Shown: positions 43,780 through 55,262 of the stretch, one piece after another
Layout of the letters: every line of letters starts with the position of its first letter
Position numbering within the stretch: the stretch's first letter is position 1
DNA from: Endomychus coccineus
Taxonomy: Eukaryota; Arthropoda; Insecta; Coleoptera; Endomychidae
Assembly: GCA_958510875.1 (NCBI GenBank)
Contig: OY294070.1
Coordinates: forward strand, 119,144,703-119,208,702
DNA: 64,000 nt
Direction of reading: 5' to 3'
Translations under genes and position numbers: made by a program
Notes under the pieces: generated by a model
The model's input: the letters and a program-made list of their open reading frames with translations, nothing else
What the model was told of the DNA's origin: nothing
Database searches by the model: none

Positions 43780-43910
43780 ATCCCTTCAATACAAGGCCGA
43801 ACCGCAATGTAACTAGGACAAACTTGTGATGTCACACCTGTTCTGCATCACTCATTCCGTCTACGGTGTAATAACAACTGCGAATCACCCATCTGTCTTG
43901 TCTATTCCGT
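43780..43910. repeat. inverted copy of the repeat at 41160-41420
   Basis: CGAACCGCAATGTAACTAGG, CACAAGTTTGTCC inverse and CTGCATCACTCATTCCGTCT correspond to the 41.3-kb copy read on the other strand. Confidence 0.75.
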
Positions 43911-44332
43911 TATATCAATTATACATTTGAGGTTGTTTAATAGCTACAAATTGGATCGAACTTTGATTCAATGATCTGAAATCATGAACTCAATTGGAAA
44001 TTACAGAAGCACTTTTTTCGTTGTAAAGGTCCACTGAAATCTGCTTCAATTCTGGAACAGCTTCGCCAATTAACGAATACTTGCTTCGAAGTGTGACCTC
44101 GTGAAAGAAGATACTTGGGAAAGCAATCATGGACATTATACCATTCAAGAATAATTGTTTTTTATACATTTTCCTTAGTTGTGATTTACAATCTGTCTTG
44201 TCTGTTTTAATGGGTGGGAATGAGGTTTCAGGTAGTTGATTCTAAATCTCATGTTCACGTAAGACAGATTTTTGGTTTTCCAGGTTGAACAGTGATAACA
44301 CATATGTTAGTCCCAGACAGTTTTTTCGTTTG
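43911..44332. other. no gene recognised
   Basis: AT-rich sequence leading into the duplicated segment; CTTGTCTGTTTTAATGGGTG near 44197 recurs near 45038. Confidence 0.4.
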
Positions 44333-44880
44333 GCGAACCTAGATATTCCAAAACAACATGTCTTAAAAAGCAGATGTCCCACTGAAAATGTAATTCACAA
44401 TGCCACGCATTGATAATACAGTTCTCGCAATTCTCAGAATCCACAAGGAAACAGTTGGGAATACTACCGCCAGACGGCCTCGAAACAATGCTTAGTGTAG
44501 TACAAACACATCTCGCATTAGAAGTCAATAGACAAAGTTTTGGTTCTTCAGGTAGCAAAGTGACAACACGTCTGTTAGTCCCAGATAGCTTTTCGCCCTT
44601 ATCATGAGCTCGTCAGTAGAACGAAGCAAACTTGAAGTCACTGATCAACAATTTCCGGTATAGATATAATTACCACCTTCGAAATGCTTTACGAACCTAG
44701 ATGTTTCAAAAAACTATGTGCCAGAAAGCAGATGTCCTACTGAGAATGTAATTCACAATGCCACGCATTGATAATACAGTTCTCGCAATTCACAGAATCG
44801 ACAGGGAAACAGTTAGAAATACTACCGCCAGATGACGGCCTCGAGACAATGCATAGTGTTTTACAAACCCATCTCATATT
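44333..44880. repeat. direct duplication, copies at 44333-44517 and 44692-44878
   Basis: Both contain CGAACCTAGAT.TT, AATGCCACGCATTGATAATA, CAGTTCTCGCAATTC and CTACCGCCAGA...CGGCCTCGA, in the same order, 359 bases apart, about 90 percent identical. A TTAGTCCCAGA.AG block is also duplicated (44310, 44575). No function is apparent; small antisense frames follow the repeat. Confidence 0.85.
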
Positions 44881-45283
44881 TACTCTTATTTGAAGGTTAA
44901 GCGTGCAACATTTTATCAAAATTGGTTTTAACGGTTGATAAAGAGGGCTGGGGTAGTTTGTTTGAAATATCATGCAGGACAGTGATTTTCCTCTTGTTTT
45001 GAACGTGGAGCGTGCAAATTTTCATCAAGTTCGGCATTTGTCTGTTTTAAGGGATGGGTAATGGAGTTGGAGTTAAAAACCATTCATCTTAGGCATAGGA
45101 ACATGATACATGGTAATATGAAAAATCCTAGCTTCCGAATGGATTCCGCGTCACAACAGCACGACTTGATGCCGATGTTTTGCCAACCATTACAGGTAGC
45201 ATCTTCAGAGCAGACTTCAACTGGAACTTTTTCAGTTCGGCTACAAGCCATGCTATTGTGACGCTGAATTCACCCAGGATACT
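44881..45283. other. no clear feature
   Basis: Leads into the retrotransposon; its 5' part may already be decayed RT-RNase H linker, but no motif can be read. Confidence 0.35.
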
Positions 45284-46190
45284 GTGACGGTGACGTTAAT
45301 GAATCTTAGAAGGAATGGTCTGTTAGCAGAAATGTATATAGCCAAGTCAAAGACAAGAATCTCACTGAGTTTGGGCAAATACGCACCGATATTCCAAGCA
45401 GAAGTTGCTGTAATACATCACTGTTCCGAAGAGCTATTAGGGCAAGACTTTAAGGGAAAAACCATCACCATATACACTGACAGCCAAGCGGCTATGAAAG
45501 CATTCAGTTCCTCACAGGTCAATTCCAAACTTGTCTGGGACTGCTTAGAAACCCTTCAAGAGTTGGTCAAAACAGAATGTCTTTAGCCTGGGAACAGGCC
45601 ACATAAGTCGCAAAGGCAACAAAAAGACTGATTCACTGGCCCGAGAAGAAGCAGGTAGGGCTCTAATTGGTGCAGAACTCTTCTGTGGTATATCGAAACC
45701 GCTGGGCAAATCATATAACAGTACTTGGTTGAAAAATCGAACTTGAGATTGGTGGAACAAGGCGCCGGGAATGGGACAGGCCAAAGAATTCATTAAAGAA
45801 CCATCGCCAAAATTCACAGAGTATCTACTAGCCAGAATAGAAGATCAACTAGAATCATGATTGTAGACTCAACAAACACATGAACAACATCGGACTGGCA
45901 GATATAACCATATGCAGGTTCTGCCAAGGAGACGAGGAGACCTCACTATACATGCTGTGCTACTGCGAAAGCCTAAGAAGGCTAAGATTCTCAACGACAG
46001 GAAAGGAAAAACCACAACCCTCCCATCATATGGACAACCTGAGGTCTGGCCTATGGAGTCCCTAGACTCCATAGAAGGGATTACACAGGGAACTCTAACA
46101 TAACAAGATGGCATACACAACAGATCTGCACTCGTGTTGGTGAGGCCCCTAGCCCATAAGCCCCATATAAATATAATTTAATACAAATCT
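45284..46190 (+). mobile_element. non-LTR retrotransposon 3' part with RNase H (I/R1-group type)
   Basis: RNase H text: ISLSLGKYAPIFQAEVAVIH (Glu), GKTITIYTDSQAAMKAFSSS (Asp), VNSKLVWDCLETLQEL, then in another frame GTGHISRKGNKKTDSLAREE (the WVPGH..GNE.AD.LAR block, Asp kept). Downstream WWNKAPGMGQAKEFIKEPSP, a LNKHMNNIGLADITICRFCQ zinc-knuckle region and TGKEKPQPSHHMDNLRSGLW. The first catalytic Asp block is lost. Sister of 40681-41150. Confidence 0.85.
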
Positions 46191-46204
46191 ATTGAATCTT
46201 AAAA

Positions 46205-47335
46205 TGAGAATTTCGGACACTCCTGCAAGTTGAATATATGCCCATCATACATATTTGATAGCAATGCGAATAATAACGTGGTACGGAGTCAAATTAAGCT
46301 ACAGATAGATAACACACCCGTTCCTTTGGTAGACGGGGCGAGGAATCTTGGTCTCGTTATGGACAATTATTTTAGGCATAGAGAACACTTGAAGCTTTGT
46401 AACAAAAGAGCTTATGCTAACTTGAGGATGTAGTATTCACATCGAGGGTATCTCCCGGTCGCTGTAAAGGCAATGCTTTGTAAGTCTTTGGTTTTGTCGC
46501 AGTTTAATTATTGCTCATCAGTTTATTTTCCATGCTTGGATGTAAACTCTCTTGCAAAGATACAGAGGATACATAATGGTTGTTTGCGTTATATATTTGG
46601 TATTCCCAAATAAATACTAGCACATTTCCCATCAATTAGGTGAGCTTAAATGATGAGGAATCGACTTAGGCTTCAATCAGCCTGTTTGTACCATTCAGTT
46701 GTAATTTCTCAGGTACCTCCTTATCTCTATAATAGTAAAATCACATATAGAACTGATGTACTTAACATAAATATTCGTAGGAGAAACTTGATATCGGTAC
46801 CACGTCATGGGTTATCACTTTTAAACGTTCCTTCAGTTACCAGGTGTATGCACTGTACAGCGGGTTGCCTGCGTTTGCCAGGGAATTAAATAGGAAGGGG
46901 TTCAAAAGATATATGTTCGATGTTTTGGCTAGTGTTCAGTGGGGGACATGATGAATGTGTGATTGCTCGAGTTTGATTATTTCTTATTTTATTGGACATT
47001 ATTGTTATTATGTTATTGTGTTATTATTTATGTTTATATTTAAGACTCGTAAAGTTTGCCGTGTAACTGGGGTTTAATTTTGAATTTTGTACCTGCAGGT
47101 TGATATAATCCGGTTGATATTGCATTGTATTTGTTTTCTTTTTATTTTTCAAATGAGGGTTCAAGTGGTAGAACAGAGGACGACTATTCGTATTCATCCA
47201 TCTGAATTTCGCCCTAAGGTTCATACAAGTTAACTAGTTTTTTCTTTTTTTTTTCTTTTGTGATATTTACTTGCATTTCTATGTTTAATTTCTTGTGTGA
47301 ATAAAGACGTATTATTATTATTATTATTATTATAT
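46205..47335 (+). mobile_element. CR1/Jockey-like non-LTR fragment, RT thumb to 3' tail
   Basis: Plus-strand text VPLVDGARNLGLVMDNYFRH, KRAYANLRM, then YSHRGYLPVAVKAMLCKSLV and LSQFNYCSSVYFPCLD, AKIQRIHNGCLRYIFGI, MRNRLRLQSACLYHS, QVPPYLYN, NIRRRNLISVPRHGLSLL, ELNRKGFKRYMFDVLASVQ. The sequence ends in an (ATT)n tail at 47311-47332, the short tandem tail usual for such elements. It is 5' truncated, with stops and a few frameshifts. Confidence 0.85.
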
Positions 47336-47933
47336 TATTTATAACCAGAAACACACAATTGTCATTACGTTACAATAAAATACTATAATTTCATTAAAAA
47401 AACTGGATATGGTTGTCCAAAATACCATTTGAAACAGGGCTATCGCGCCCAAAAACGATACAGTTCTAATTTCTCGTACTTTGAAGCAGCGATCTGCAAA
47501 AATTCCAAATCCATACGACCAACAGGAACGACACAATCGTTTCATACTTTTCACGCACATATGTACATACAGACATCATGTCAAAAATAGTGTAGATCGA
47601 TTCAGAAACACTCAGAACGGATATATCCACGAAAATTCAGAAAATTTGGTTTGGGCCGATTACAATAGTTACCTTAATATTATTATCAATATGTTTGAAA
47701 AGGGCAGAGGTTCTAGAACCTATTATGCCCAAAATACAAAATATGAACAGTACCTAATAATTTACAATAAATTTTAGAATGGGAGCAATTATTGAACAAT
47801 AGCAAAATTTTCGAAATTATAACTAAAGAATGTGAAGTAAATGATAAAAAAATGATGTAGTGCAGATAAAATGTAATAATTAGTTATGACAAGCGACGGG
47901 GGTAATGCGTCACTAAAAGAATGATAGGAATTT
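47336..47933. other. no gene recognised
   Basis: AT-rich between two retrotransposon fragments. Confidence 0.5.
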
Positions 47934-49085
47934 TCAAAACAGTTGACATGTAGCGGACACTACATTATCCGGTAGACCATTCCTAGGTAGGAAAACCCTG
48001 TTAGATAGAAAGTTTTGGCGGGATGTGGATTCGAAGTTTTCCCGTGTTAACTTAAAACTGTGACCACGGAGGCGGATGTCAGAATTTAAGGTGAATAGAT
48101 GTTTTAAGTCAACCGAAAATGATACTTGTAAAATGCGATAAGTATGCATTGCATCTCCATGAATTCTTCTGAACCAGTTTATGTAGTCGCGCTTCGTGAG
48201 AAAGATGAAAGAGATCATGGGCCCAGCGGAAGACTTTTCGTTGAACTCCTTCGAGAAGTTGAATGTTTTTGATCAAATAAGGAGACCATATGACAGCGGC
48301 GTATTCGATAAGGGGTCGAATATATGTCTTCTTCAGTTTTAAGAACAAATCCTTGTATAGACTTTGGAGCGCTTTACTCAAAGTGTAGGAGCCGTAGTTT
48401 GCTCTGCGAACGATCATGCTGATGTGCTCGGACCAACTCAATCTGTAGTTAATAGTGGAACCAAGATCGATTTGGGTTTCAACAGGAGTAATGAGTTGCC
48501 ATCCCTTTAAAGTGTAAACAATTTTGGGATAGTTACGTCCAAGATGTAAAATTATGCATTTATTTAAGCTTAGGGATATATCCCATTCAGAACACCATTC
48601 TTCCACAAAGAAAAAATCAGGTTGAAGTAAAATACATTCTGGTAACTCAAGGAACGTAGTAGGTCTGGAGAATATATTAAAACCGGAAGGGAACCAGCGT
48701 GGGTCCCTGTGCGACACCTGAGACAACATTATGCAACTGGAACATGGATCTCCCGACTCGAACTAAGAATGATCTGTTGGATAGAAAAGAATCTATCCAT
48801 GGAAGCAGCTTCCCGCCGATTCCAAAAAAGTCAAGTTTGGCTAATAGCTTAGTTTTAGGAACACGGTCGAACGCTTTTGATAAATCTAAGTAGATACATC
48901 TATGGGCAGATTCTTGACCAGGTTAGACATCCAAATGTAAAGACAGTATAAAAGGTTAGTTGTTGTTGACCTGCCTGGTAACAATCCATGTAGGCTATCA
49001 AGTATAACTGCGGAGTTCAGTAAGAAAGGAACACGCTGATCAACAATAAGTCTTTCCATAATTCGTTATTCATGAGTGAGGAAAA
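47934..49085 (-). mobile_element. CR1-like non-LTR retrotransposon, RT with deleted catalytic segment
   Basis: Minus strand from 49080: RIMERLIVDQRVPFLLNS, HGLLPGRSTTTNLLYCL, then in another frame IYLDLSKAFDRVPKTKLLAK (motif A, catalytic Asp) and LDFFGIGGKLLPWIDSFLSN, VSGVAQGPTL, then a deletion of the FADD block, EEWCSEWDISLSLNKCIILH, DLGSTINYRLSWSEHISMIV, KTYIRPLIEYAAVIWSPYLI and finally LRGHSFKLTRENFES with LSNRVFLPRNGLPDNVVSA. It is 5' truncated. The largest open piece is 48729-48109 (206 residues). Confidence 0.9.
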
Positions 49086-50774
49086 TAAAAACGATCATCT
49101 GTGTCTCAAATCTTGCATTACAGCAGAAAAAAGGTTCATGTTCAATAAAATAGTAATGCTATCACCAATAAACCCATGATATGAATGAGCAAGTTCAATG
49201 ATAAATGGACGATGGGAAGAAGCTGTCTGTGGGTGAATAATTTGTAAAACGTCAGACTAATTACAGGAAATAAGAGAAAACGCCTAGAATAACAAATTAC
49301 AAACCGGAGAAAATGTCAGTAAGTTGAACTTCAAGCTGCAATATTAACTATGTTGAATCAAATTTAATTAAAGCAGAAATTTATGCGGCATATGTGCAAC
49401 GTTCAACGATAAGCATGGCTGCATATAATGAAGAACAATATATAGATCAGTCTGAGAATTTTAATAAAATGGTGACAACCCCTGCAGAAGAAATATCTAG
49501 TAATTTCAAGTATAAGGTCAACATTTGCTTTCCTCAAGTATTTAGATCACATCTCCACATTCAACACTATTTATTTCAGTTCCTACATTTTGCCAGTAAC
49601 ATCATGAAAAATTATTTCATTATAGATTCAAATCCTGCACCCGAAAGGTGCATTAGAAATGTTATTCCATTCCAATTTTCTAACTTTCCAGCATAGAAGG
49701 TTAGCAATATTAGGAGAGTCCTTCCCTTGTGAAACCAAAGTTGAATTTGCTGCAATCATTCCAGCAAAAAGGTTGACTTTTCTTATGATGTAGTTCAAAT
49801 TTCCAGTTACATACAAATACCAAAATATTCGAGGTATTGTTGCTTTGTAACTATTACCGATATTTGAAAATGCCACTGTGTGGTGGAACGGTTGTCATCA
49901 GGTATAATGTATATTTTTGTATCGTTCACAATTCAACGTTGATAACTCACTAACTTCATCATATAATAAAATTTCATCGACGAAAATATAATTTGAAATC
50001 AATATTGTTAGTTTTATTCTATTTATCCTGTCATCACATCCTCGAAAGTGGTTAAAAAATTGGGTCACTTATTTCTGGAACAATACACGGTATTTATTGT
50101 TCATTCTACTTATTTCCAATTACACTTGATTGAATGATGTCCCTTCAGTCTCTGGGAGGCATATTAAATCAGCGAGAAAGTATTCATAAAAAGGCGATAA
50201 AGCTTTTTTTATTGCGGCGTCCCTTCTGGTTATAGTAACGTGAACAAATTAAATTTGTCACAATTACACTACAAATTGAATTCCTTTGCAATAGAACGTG
50301 TCCGGTATCACCCTCACAAACCTTCAATGCTTGATCCTGTTGGGTATTTCTTGGCTGAAAAGTTGAAATATTTGAACATTCAGTTATCCCAAACGGACTG
50401 GATTTGTGGTGGTAGTGTCAAAAATTACTTGGCACTTACTCTTCCTTAATCCCAATACAACTTGTCAAAACAATAAATATTCCAAATGACTTTCTATTCA
50501 GTGATTTAGCAATACCTTCTTCGCACGTAATGATAAAAGCATGTATACGGAGGTAATGTATTCATTATAGACACTTGTACGTTTCTCACTGATCAAAAAC
50601 ATGGTTATGTGTCATTTTGATTTTGTAATTTGACACTAGAAACATCGACAAAATAATTCTGTAACATAACCACAGGAGGGTTGCTTCTTATTTCCCATCT
50701 TATTTTCTACGCCACTGGCCGTTCAATTGGAAAAAGATATTCCTAACAAAGTAAAATGGCTAGTATTTTGAACT
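49086..50774. other. no gene recognised
   Basis: The frames at 49394-49696 and 50240-50449 have unremarkable composition and no splice or domain support. Confidence 0.5.
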
Positions 50775-52034
50775 CTTAATAATGATTCTTGACCCAGGGA
50801 CACCAAAAAATATAACACTCAAGTATCCGCTTTCGAACCAGATGTTAAAGATTTATGAGGTTATAGAAAAAGGTTGTCAGACCTTATTGGATAGAAATAA
50901 TTCGAGCATTCTACCTGAAATATACTTTTAACATCATAAAGACGCATGTAGGAATTTGCAAGGGTTTTAATTAATTAAATTAGTATAAATTTGACTTAAT
51001 GACTGAGTATCTGTTCTATGATTTACAGACTTGGAATCACGTTTTACGTGAATCATGTCCAGTGAGATCTTTTATAATCGTTTCTTTAGTTAAAATTTTA
51101 ACATTTTTGTAATCGAATTGATGATTTTATTCAAAGCAGTGTTTAGCAAGAGCGGTGGAATTTTCCAAGTTTTTGTTTCTTGTACTATACTTGTGGCCAT
51201 ACATTCTTTTTTGCTAATAGTGTTTAGAGATTTATGTTTAAGTTGCATCGCAATCTAAACAATTTAATTTGTATACTGCGTGGGTTTTATCTTCAGGTAT
51301 TAAAGGCTTTAGATTTGAAAAATATTCCCGAGTTAGTAGGCTTATGCGCAACATTTATATCATACTATTTTAAAAACATTTCTTAATTTTCTCTGAGGTC
51401 TCCGCTATGTATAATGTTATAAAATTATCTGTATTATCGTTTACGTTATTTATATATGAAGTTTCATTATAGATTTTGTTTATTCTTTCTATAATGATGG
51501 GATTGAAACATGTTTTCAGGTAGCCATTCATTTCCAGTGTATTATGAACAATTTTTAAATTTTTGGGACGGTTCTCTGGGTGGGACAATTTAACCGCGCG
51601 ATCTGTAAGGCTGTTTATAACACTTTTTTTATAACTTGTTGGTGTAACAGAATTGAAGTGAAGATATCGTTGAGACCAAACTTCTTTAGTAAACCACGAA
51701 GTTTTTATTTCTCCATCTGCATCATGCATAATGTTCATATCTAAGAAATTTATATTTTTCTTCACTTCTATTTCACAGTGGAAATTGTTAAATTTATTAA
51801 TCACGTACTGAATTTTATCATTGGGAACTCACATTAGGCAATCATCTACATACCGTTTATAGAATACGGGTTGAAAATCTAATCAATTTATAACAGATTC
51901 CTCTAGGCATTCCATAACTAAGTTAGCAAAGGTAGCTAAAATAGGAGATCCCACTGCTGTGCCAAATATTTGCCCAAAATATTGTTCACCATATTGAAAA
52001 TAAGTGCATTCTAAACAAAACTTAACTGCACTGC
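50775..52034 (-). mobile_element. Penelope-like retroelement: RT palm and GIY-YIG remnant
   Basis: Minus strand from 52033: AVKFCLECTYFQYGEQYFGQ, IFGTAVGSPILATFANLVME then CLEE, FYKRYVDDCLM (YVDD catalytic motif), then a 144-residue open piece (51804-51370) with NFLDMNIMHDADGEIKTSWF and PTSYKKSVINSLTDRAVKL, the PLE FLDV...T.W..K...NRYL.F.S signature. Downstream VAHKPTNSGIFFKSKAF, then THAVYKLNCLDCDAT and STALAKHCFE, a GIY-YIG endonuclease. Its last 300 bases are the inverse of 4850-5110. The 5' half of the RT is missing. Confidence 0.9.
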
Positions 52035-52120
52035 GGTCGTGAGACCATAAAGTACGTAAAGACGAAATTAATAAGCATATGTGTTAGTGTGGCCTATTTC
52101 CCGAGAATTTATACTTCAAG
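52035..52120 (+). other. PLE terminal-repeat piece with decayed hammerhead, opposite strand to the RT
   Basis: GGTCGTGAGACC (stem II hairpin, 52035-52046) and AGTACGTAAAGACGAAAT, followed by TGTGGCCTATTTCCCGAGAA. It is the same sequence as the right arm near 33176-33250, but the CTGATGA core has been lost at the junction. It adjoins the truncated RT in inverted orientation. Confidence 0.7.
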
Positions 52121-53215
52121 TATTTTGAACATTTGATGCAATTTGTGATTTTTACATTCCAATGTATGTTGAATAAGAAGTTGTTAATAAGAGATAACAT
52201 TTATTTTGTGTATCATGTTTACTTTCCACATTTGAAAGGAAGAAACCCCCTTCTAGGATATTCCTGGCCCTAAAATTGGGTAGTTGACTTCACATTACAA
52301 CTTAAATATCTTGTAAATGGTGCAATTTTGCAAGGATACATTTTTCTCCAAATTGAATGAGGAATCAAGAGAAATTTCTGGAAAATATGCAGTGGGATAG
52401 AAAATAGGGTGGCCAACGGGAACAACACTCATCTGTAGTTACGCTACTGGATATATTTGTTAATTATTTTTTGTGCCAAATGAATCTATCCTAGGAGTAG
52501 TTGACCAAATTTGGTCAAAATCGCTGTAACGGTTAGGGAGTCACGATAACAAACGATTTTTTTAAGTCGAATTTGGAAGTGCTGTATCTCCCTTAGGGAA
52601 CGTTTCTAAAGAAAATTGTATCTTCTATGTCTACTTATTTTCCGATTTACTATGTACTGCTGAAGTTCAGAAAAATGTTGAATACAAAAGTTTAGAGAGT
52701 GAAAAATATCCACTTCTATTGTTGAGCAGTATATATTGCTTTTAGTCAAACTGGAAAACAAGTCACAATGGCACCATTTTGGAGGAATTGTGTTATTTTA
52801 TTAGTTCAGTTCCTATTACACATATTGCGGGATATTAGTATCATATCTACATAAAATATAAAAGCAATAGCTTCGTAATAATTGAGAAAATACTCAAGTA
52901 ACTTTATCGAATGAAATAACATGACCACTTTAGACTTGGTGTATGTGAAACTATTCTCTTGAAACTCGGTCTTAACGGTTTGGCTGCACTTACAAAGTTT
53001 CCTACTTGTTCGATACAGAAACAATAGATGCCGACACCTTGTTATTGTATCCAGTACAAGCTCATATTCCACTAGTGAGGATGTCTAATTTGAAATAGAA
53101 TACTTGATCCCTGATCCCATACTTCTGATAGATATTTCAAAGTTATTTGGATTCTCCCAAATTCTTTGATACATCAGCCACCGATAGAATGAATATCAGA
53201 AATACGGAAACAGAT
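52121..53215. other. no gene recognised
   Basis: AT-rich; no convincing frame. An 88-residue minus-strand frame (53072-52806) lacks any recognisable feature. Confidence 0.5.
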
Positions 53216-53218
53216 GAT

Positions 53219-53284
53219 ATGGTTCATCGTTTTGATGGTCAAAGAGAGATTATGGTTTTTCGCTTTGATGGTCAAAGGGAGAAT
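53219..53284 (+). repeat. 33-bp in-frame direct repeat (two copies)
   Basis: ATGGTT..TCG.TTTGATGGTC is repeated at 53219 and 53252. In an open frame (53147-53335) this gives MVHRFDGQREI then MVFRFDGQREN. The frame is short and of unknown meaning. Confidence 0.6.
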
Positions 53285-53673
53285 AGCGCCTTCATAATAG
53301 GTGGAAAAAATAAAATGTTTCTGATATCAATCTAAGTGGGGAAATCTCAAAGACAGTTACGAATTATGAAAGTCAATGATGACAATAGAAAGACATTTAA
53401 ACATTTGAATATAGGTCTGAGATTATACTAATAACAAATCAATTTATCAAATATTGTTTTGTTAAATTGGCGTTTCCATGTACTTTGGAGTTACTTAGTT
53501 GAGATGATTCTATGGGATTGACTTTGCCTTTAGGAGATTTAGGAGACAATAGAATTACTTTCACACACTACTGATCCATGTGTAGTTTTCACCTAAAATC
53601 GTGTTTACAATTTTCTGTTTCACGTCATAAAAGTATTCTTTTCTGAAGTTTTCTTGAGTGTTTTTAAAAAGCA
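53285..53673. other. no gene recognised
   Basis: Sequence upstream of the Crypton-like frame; no promoter or exon could be supported. Confidence 0.4.
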
Positions 53674-54060
53674 TGAGCAATTCTGAGAAAAGTTTGCAGC
53701 CTGAGGTTGAAGAACTGGCAATTTTTGGCCCTCTTCCAGAAAAATTTAAAAACCTTTACGAAAAAAGTTATGGCCGGTACGAAGATTGGTGTAAACAGAA
53801 GAACGTTAAAAATAACACACATGAAAAAGTATTGGCAGCCTATTTTAAGGAATTTTCAAGGATAAAGGATAAAAAATCTTCAACTTTATGGAATCATTAC
53901 TCGATGGTACGAAGTATGTTGACGATTAAAAAAAATGTTCGATTAATTAATTTTTCAAAGCGAAACTCAGATGCATATTAAAAATAAAAATCTAGAATAC
54001 TCACTGAAGAAAACATGACATATAATTGGCTGGATGCGGAATATTCCTCCTAGTAAAAGT
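53674..54060 (+). pseudogene. Crypton-like tyrosine recombinase, N-terminal fragment
   Basis: From MSNSEKSLQPEVEELAI the frame reads LPEKFKNLYEKSYGRYEDWC, EKVLAAYFKEFSRIKDKKSS, TLWNHYSMVRSMLTI and FSKRNSDAY, then after two stops KSRILTEENMTYNWLDAEYS. This is the SAM-like core-binding region of insect/animal Crypton recombinases (LPEKY...W, VLLAYF.ELS, TLWSRYSMLKSTL, FLKRKS.GY, KKS..LT.E). The catalytic R...HxxR...Y domain is absent, cut off by a non-LTR fragment at about 54.1 kb. Confidence 0.7.
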
Positions 54061-54164
54061 ATTAATGGTAATTGGCAAAAGTGGTGCTTGAAGAAGGCAA
54101 GAATTGAAAACCTAAGGAGAGAAGGTGTTCATGACAAAGGTTCGGTGTTTAGAATTGTTAACTC

Positions 54165-54545
54165 TTGGTAATTATTGATGAGGTAAATATGACCCTATTC
54201 GCTATGACCAGGAGAGCCCTAGAACTGGTGACAGGACTCCTCACAGGACACTGTCAGCTGAATAAACATCTACACACAATGGGCATTGTTGAAGACCTGG
54301 TTTGTAATAGATATGGAGAGGCGGATGAGACTGCCTCTCACATCCTGACAGAATGTCCAGCACTGCCTACTCTTATGCTACAACACCTCGGCAGCACACA
54401 TATGCTGCTTGAAGCCATGAGAGATATCAGTCCATGCAAAATCTCAGCCTTCGGTACTGCATTAGGCCTGCTTGACTGATTCTTGTATCAAGGGGTGCAC
54501 AATGCACCCAATCAAGAGGACTGAGTGCTCAGGACTTGTCCGCCC
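54165..54545 (+). mobile_element. non-LTR retrotransposon C-terminal fragment
   Basis: ALELVTGLLTGHCQLNKHLH, then C...GEADETASHILTECPALP, a CCHC-like knuckle with the first Cys kept and the second replaced (CNRYGE), ending FGTALGLLD and TGA. The 3' flank CGCCCCCATCTTGATTGATT follows. Same general group as the RNase H elements. Confidence 0.8.
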
Positions 54546-54649
54546 CCATCTTGATTGATTGATGGTCCAACTTATTCAAAAATATGTTTTTTTTATACTT
54601 TCACTACACGAGAGGAAAACCTATAATGTTCGAGGAATATCGTGTAAGT

Positions 54650-55262
54650 CAGCGGTGGAATGTTGGGAGCGGTTATATGCATAGGGAAAGACCTCACTAG
54701 GTTATATCTTAGACAGAAAAATGAAGTCTGGGTGGGAGAAGTTCAGCAGGTCTCGAGCTTGACAATGAAGGAGTGACTAGTTTGAGCTCGTCTAGTCCGC
54801 CTATCTGGAATCTCTCGTGGTGGAATAACAGACAAGATTTCAGATCATCGACTATGGAAAAGGAGAGATCTCTCACCTTTCTACGATGTTCTAGAGAGTT
54901 CAATGGGGTCGTAAGTGTGACATAATCAATCAAACGAATAGCTCTCTTCTAGAAATAATCCAAGAGAGTTTGGGAGCTGAACTCCAAACATGTGCAAGTA
55001 CTCCAGGACAAGGCGAATCTGTACTTTGTGGGAGGAGCTGCTGGGATGTAAAGTAGTTCTTTGCACGGAATAGAAAACCAAGTTTTTGTGGTGCGGTTTT
55101 CGCAATGGACATCCCGTGAGAGGGTGCTGATGGTGATGATCTCAAGCATGAATATGGAAGAATCCATAGGAATAGTGTTACCTGACATCATGATATTAGG
55201 AATTGTTTGATCCGGCCTTCCTGGAAAAGACGGAACTTTGAGTTTTGATTGCATTAAACTCT
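54650..55262 (-). mobile_element. non-LTR fragment of the 1-965 family
   Basis: Minus strand: PNIMMSGNTIPMDSSIFMLE, RAKNYFTSQQLLPQ, CPGVLAHVWSSAPK, then VTLTTPLNSLEHRRKVRDLS, RFQIGGLDELKLVTPSLSSS. These correspond block by block to 330-900 on the plus strand. Frameshifted. Confidence 0.85.

Noticed and set aside
45545..46120. minus-strand frames of 83-90 codons
   Set aside because: They are antisense shadows of the plus-strand RNase H retrotransposon fragment.
47311..47332. independent microsatellite (ATT)n
   Set aside because: It sits at the end of the non-LTR element, so it is best read as that element's 3' tail.
50240..50449. 70-codon plus-strand frame ending in TAA
   Set aside because: Protein-like at first sight (YHPHKPSMLDPVGYF), but no splice signals, homologous motif or repeat support.
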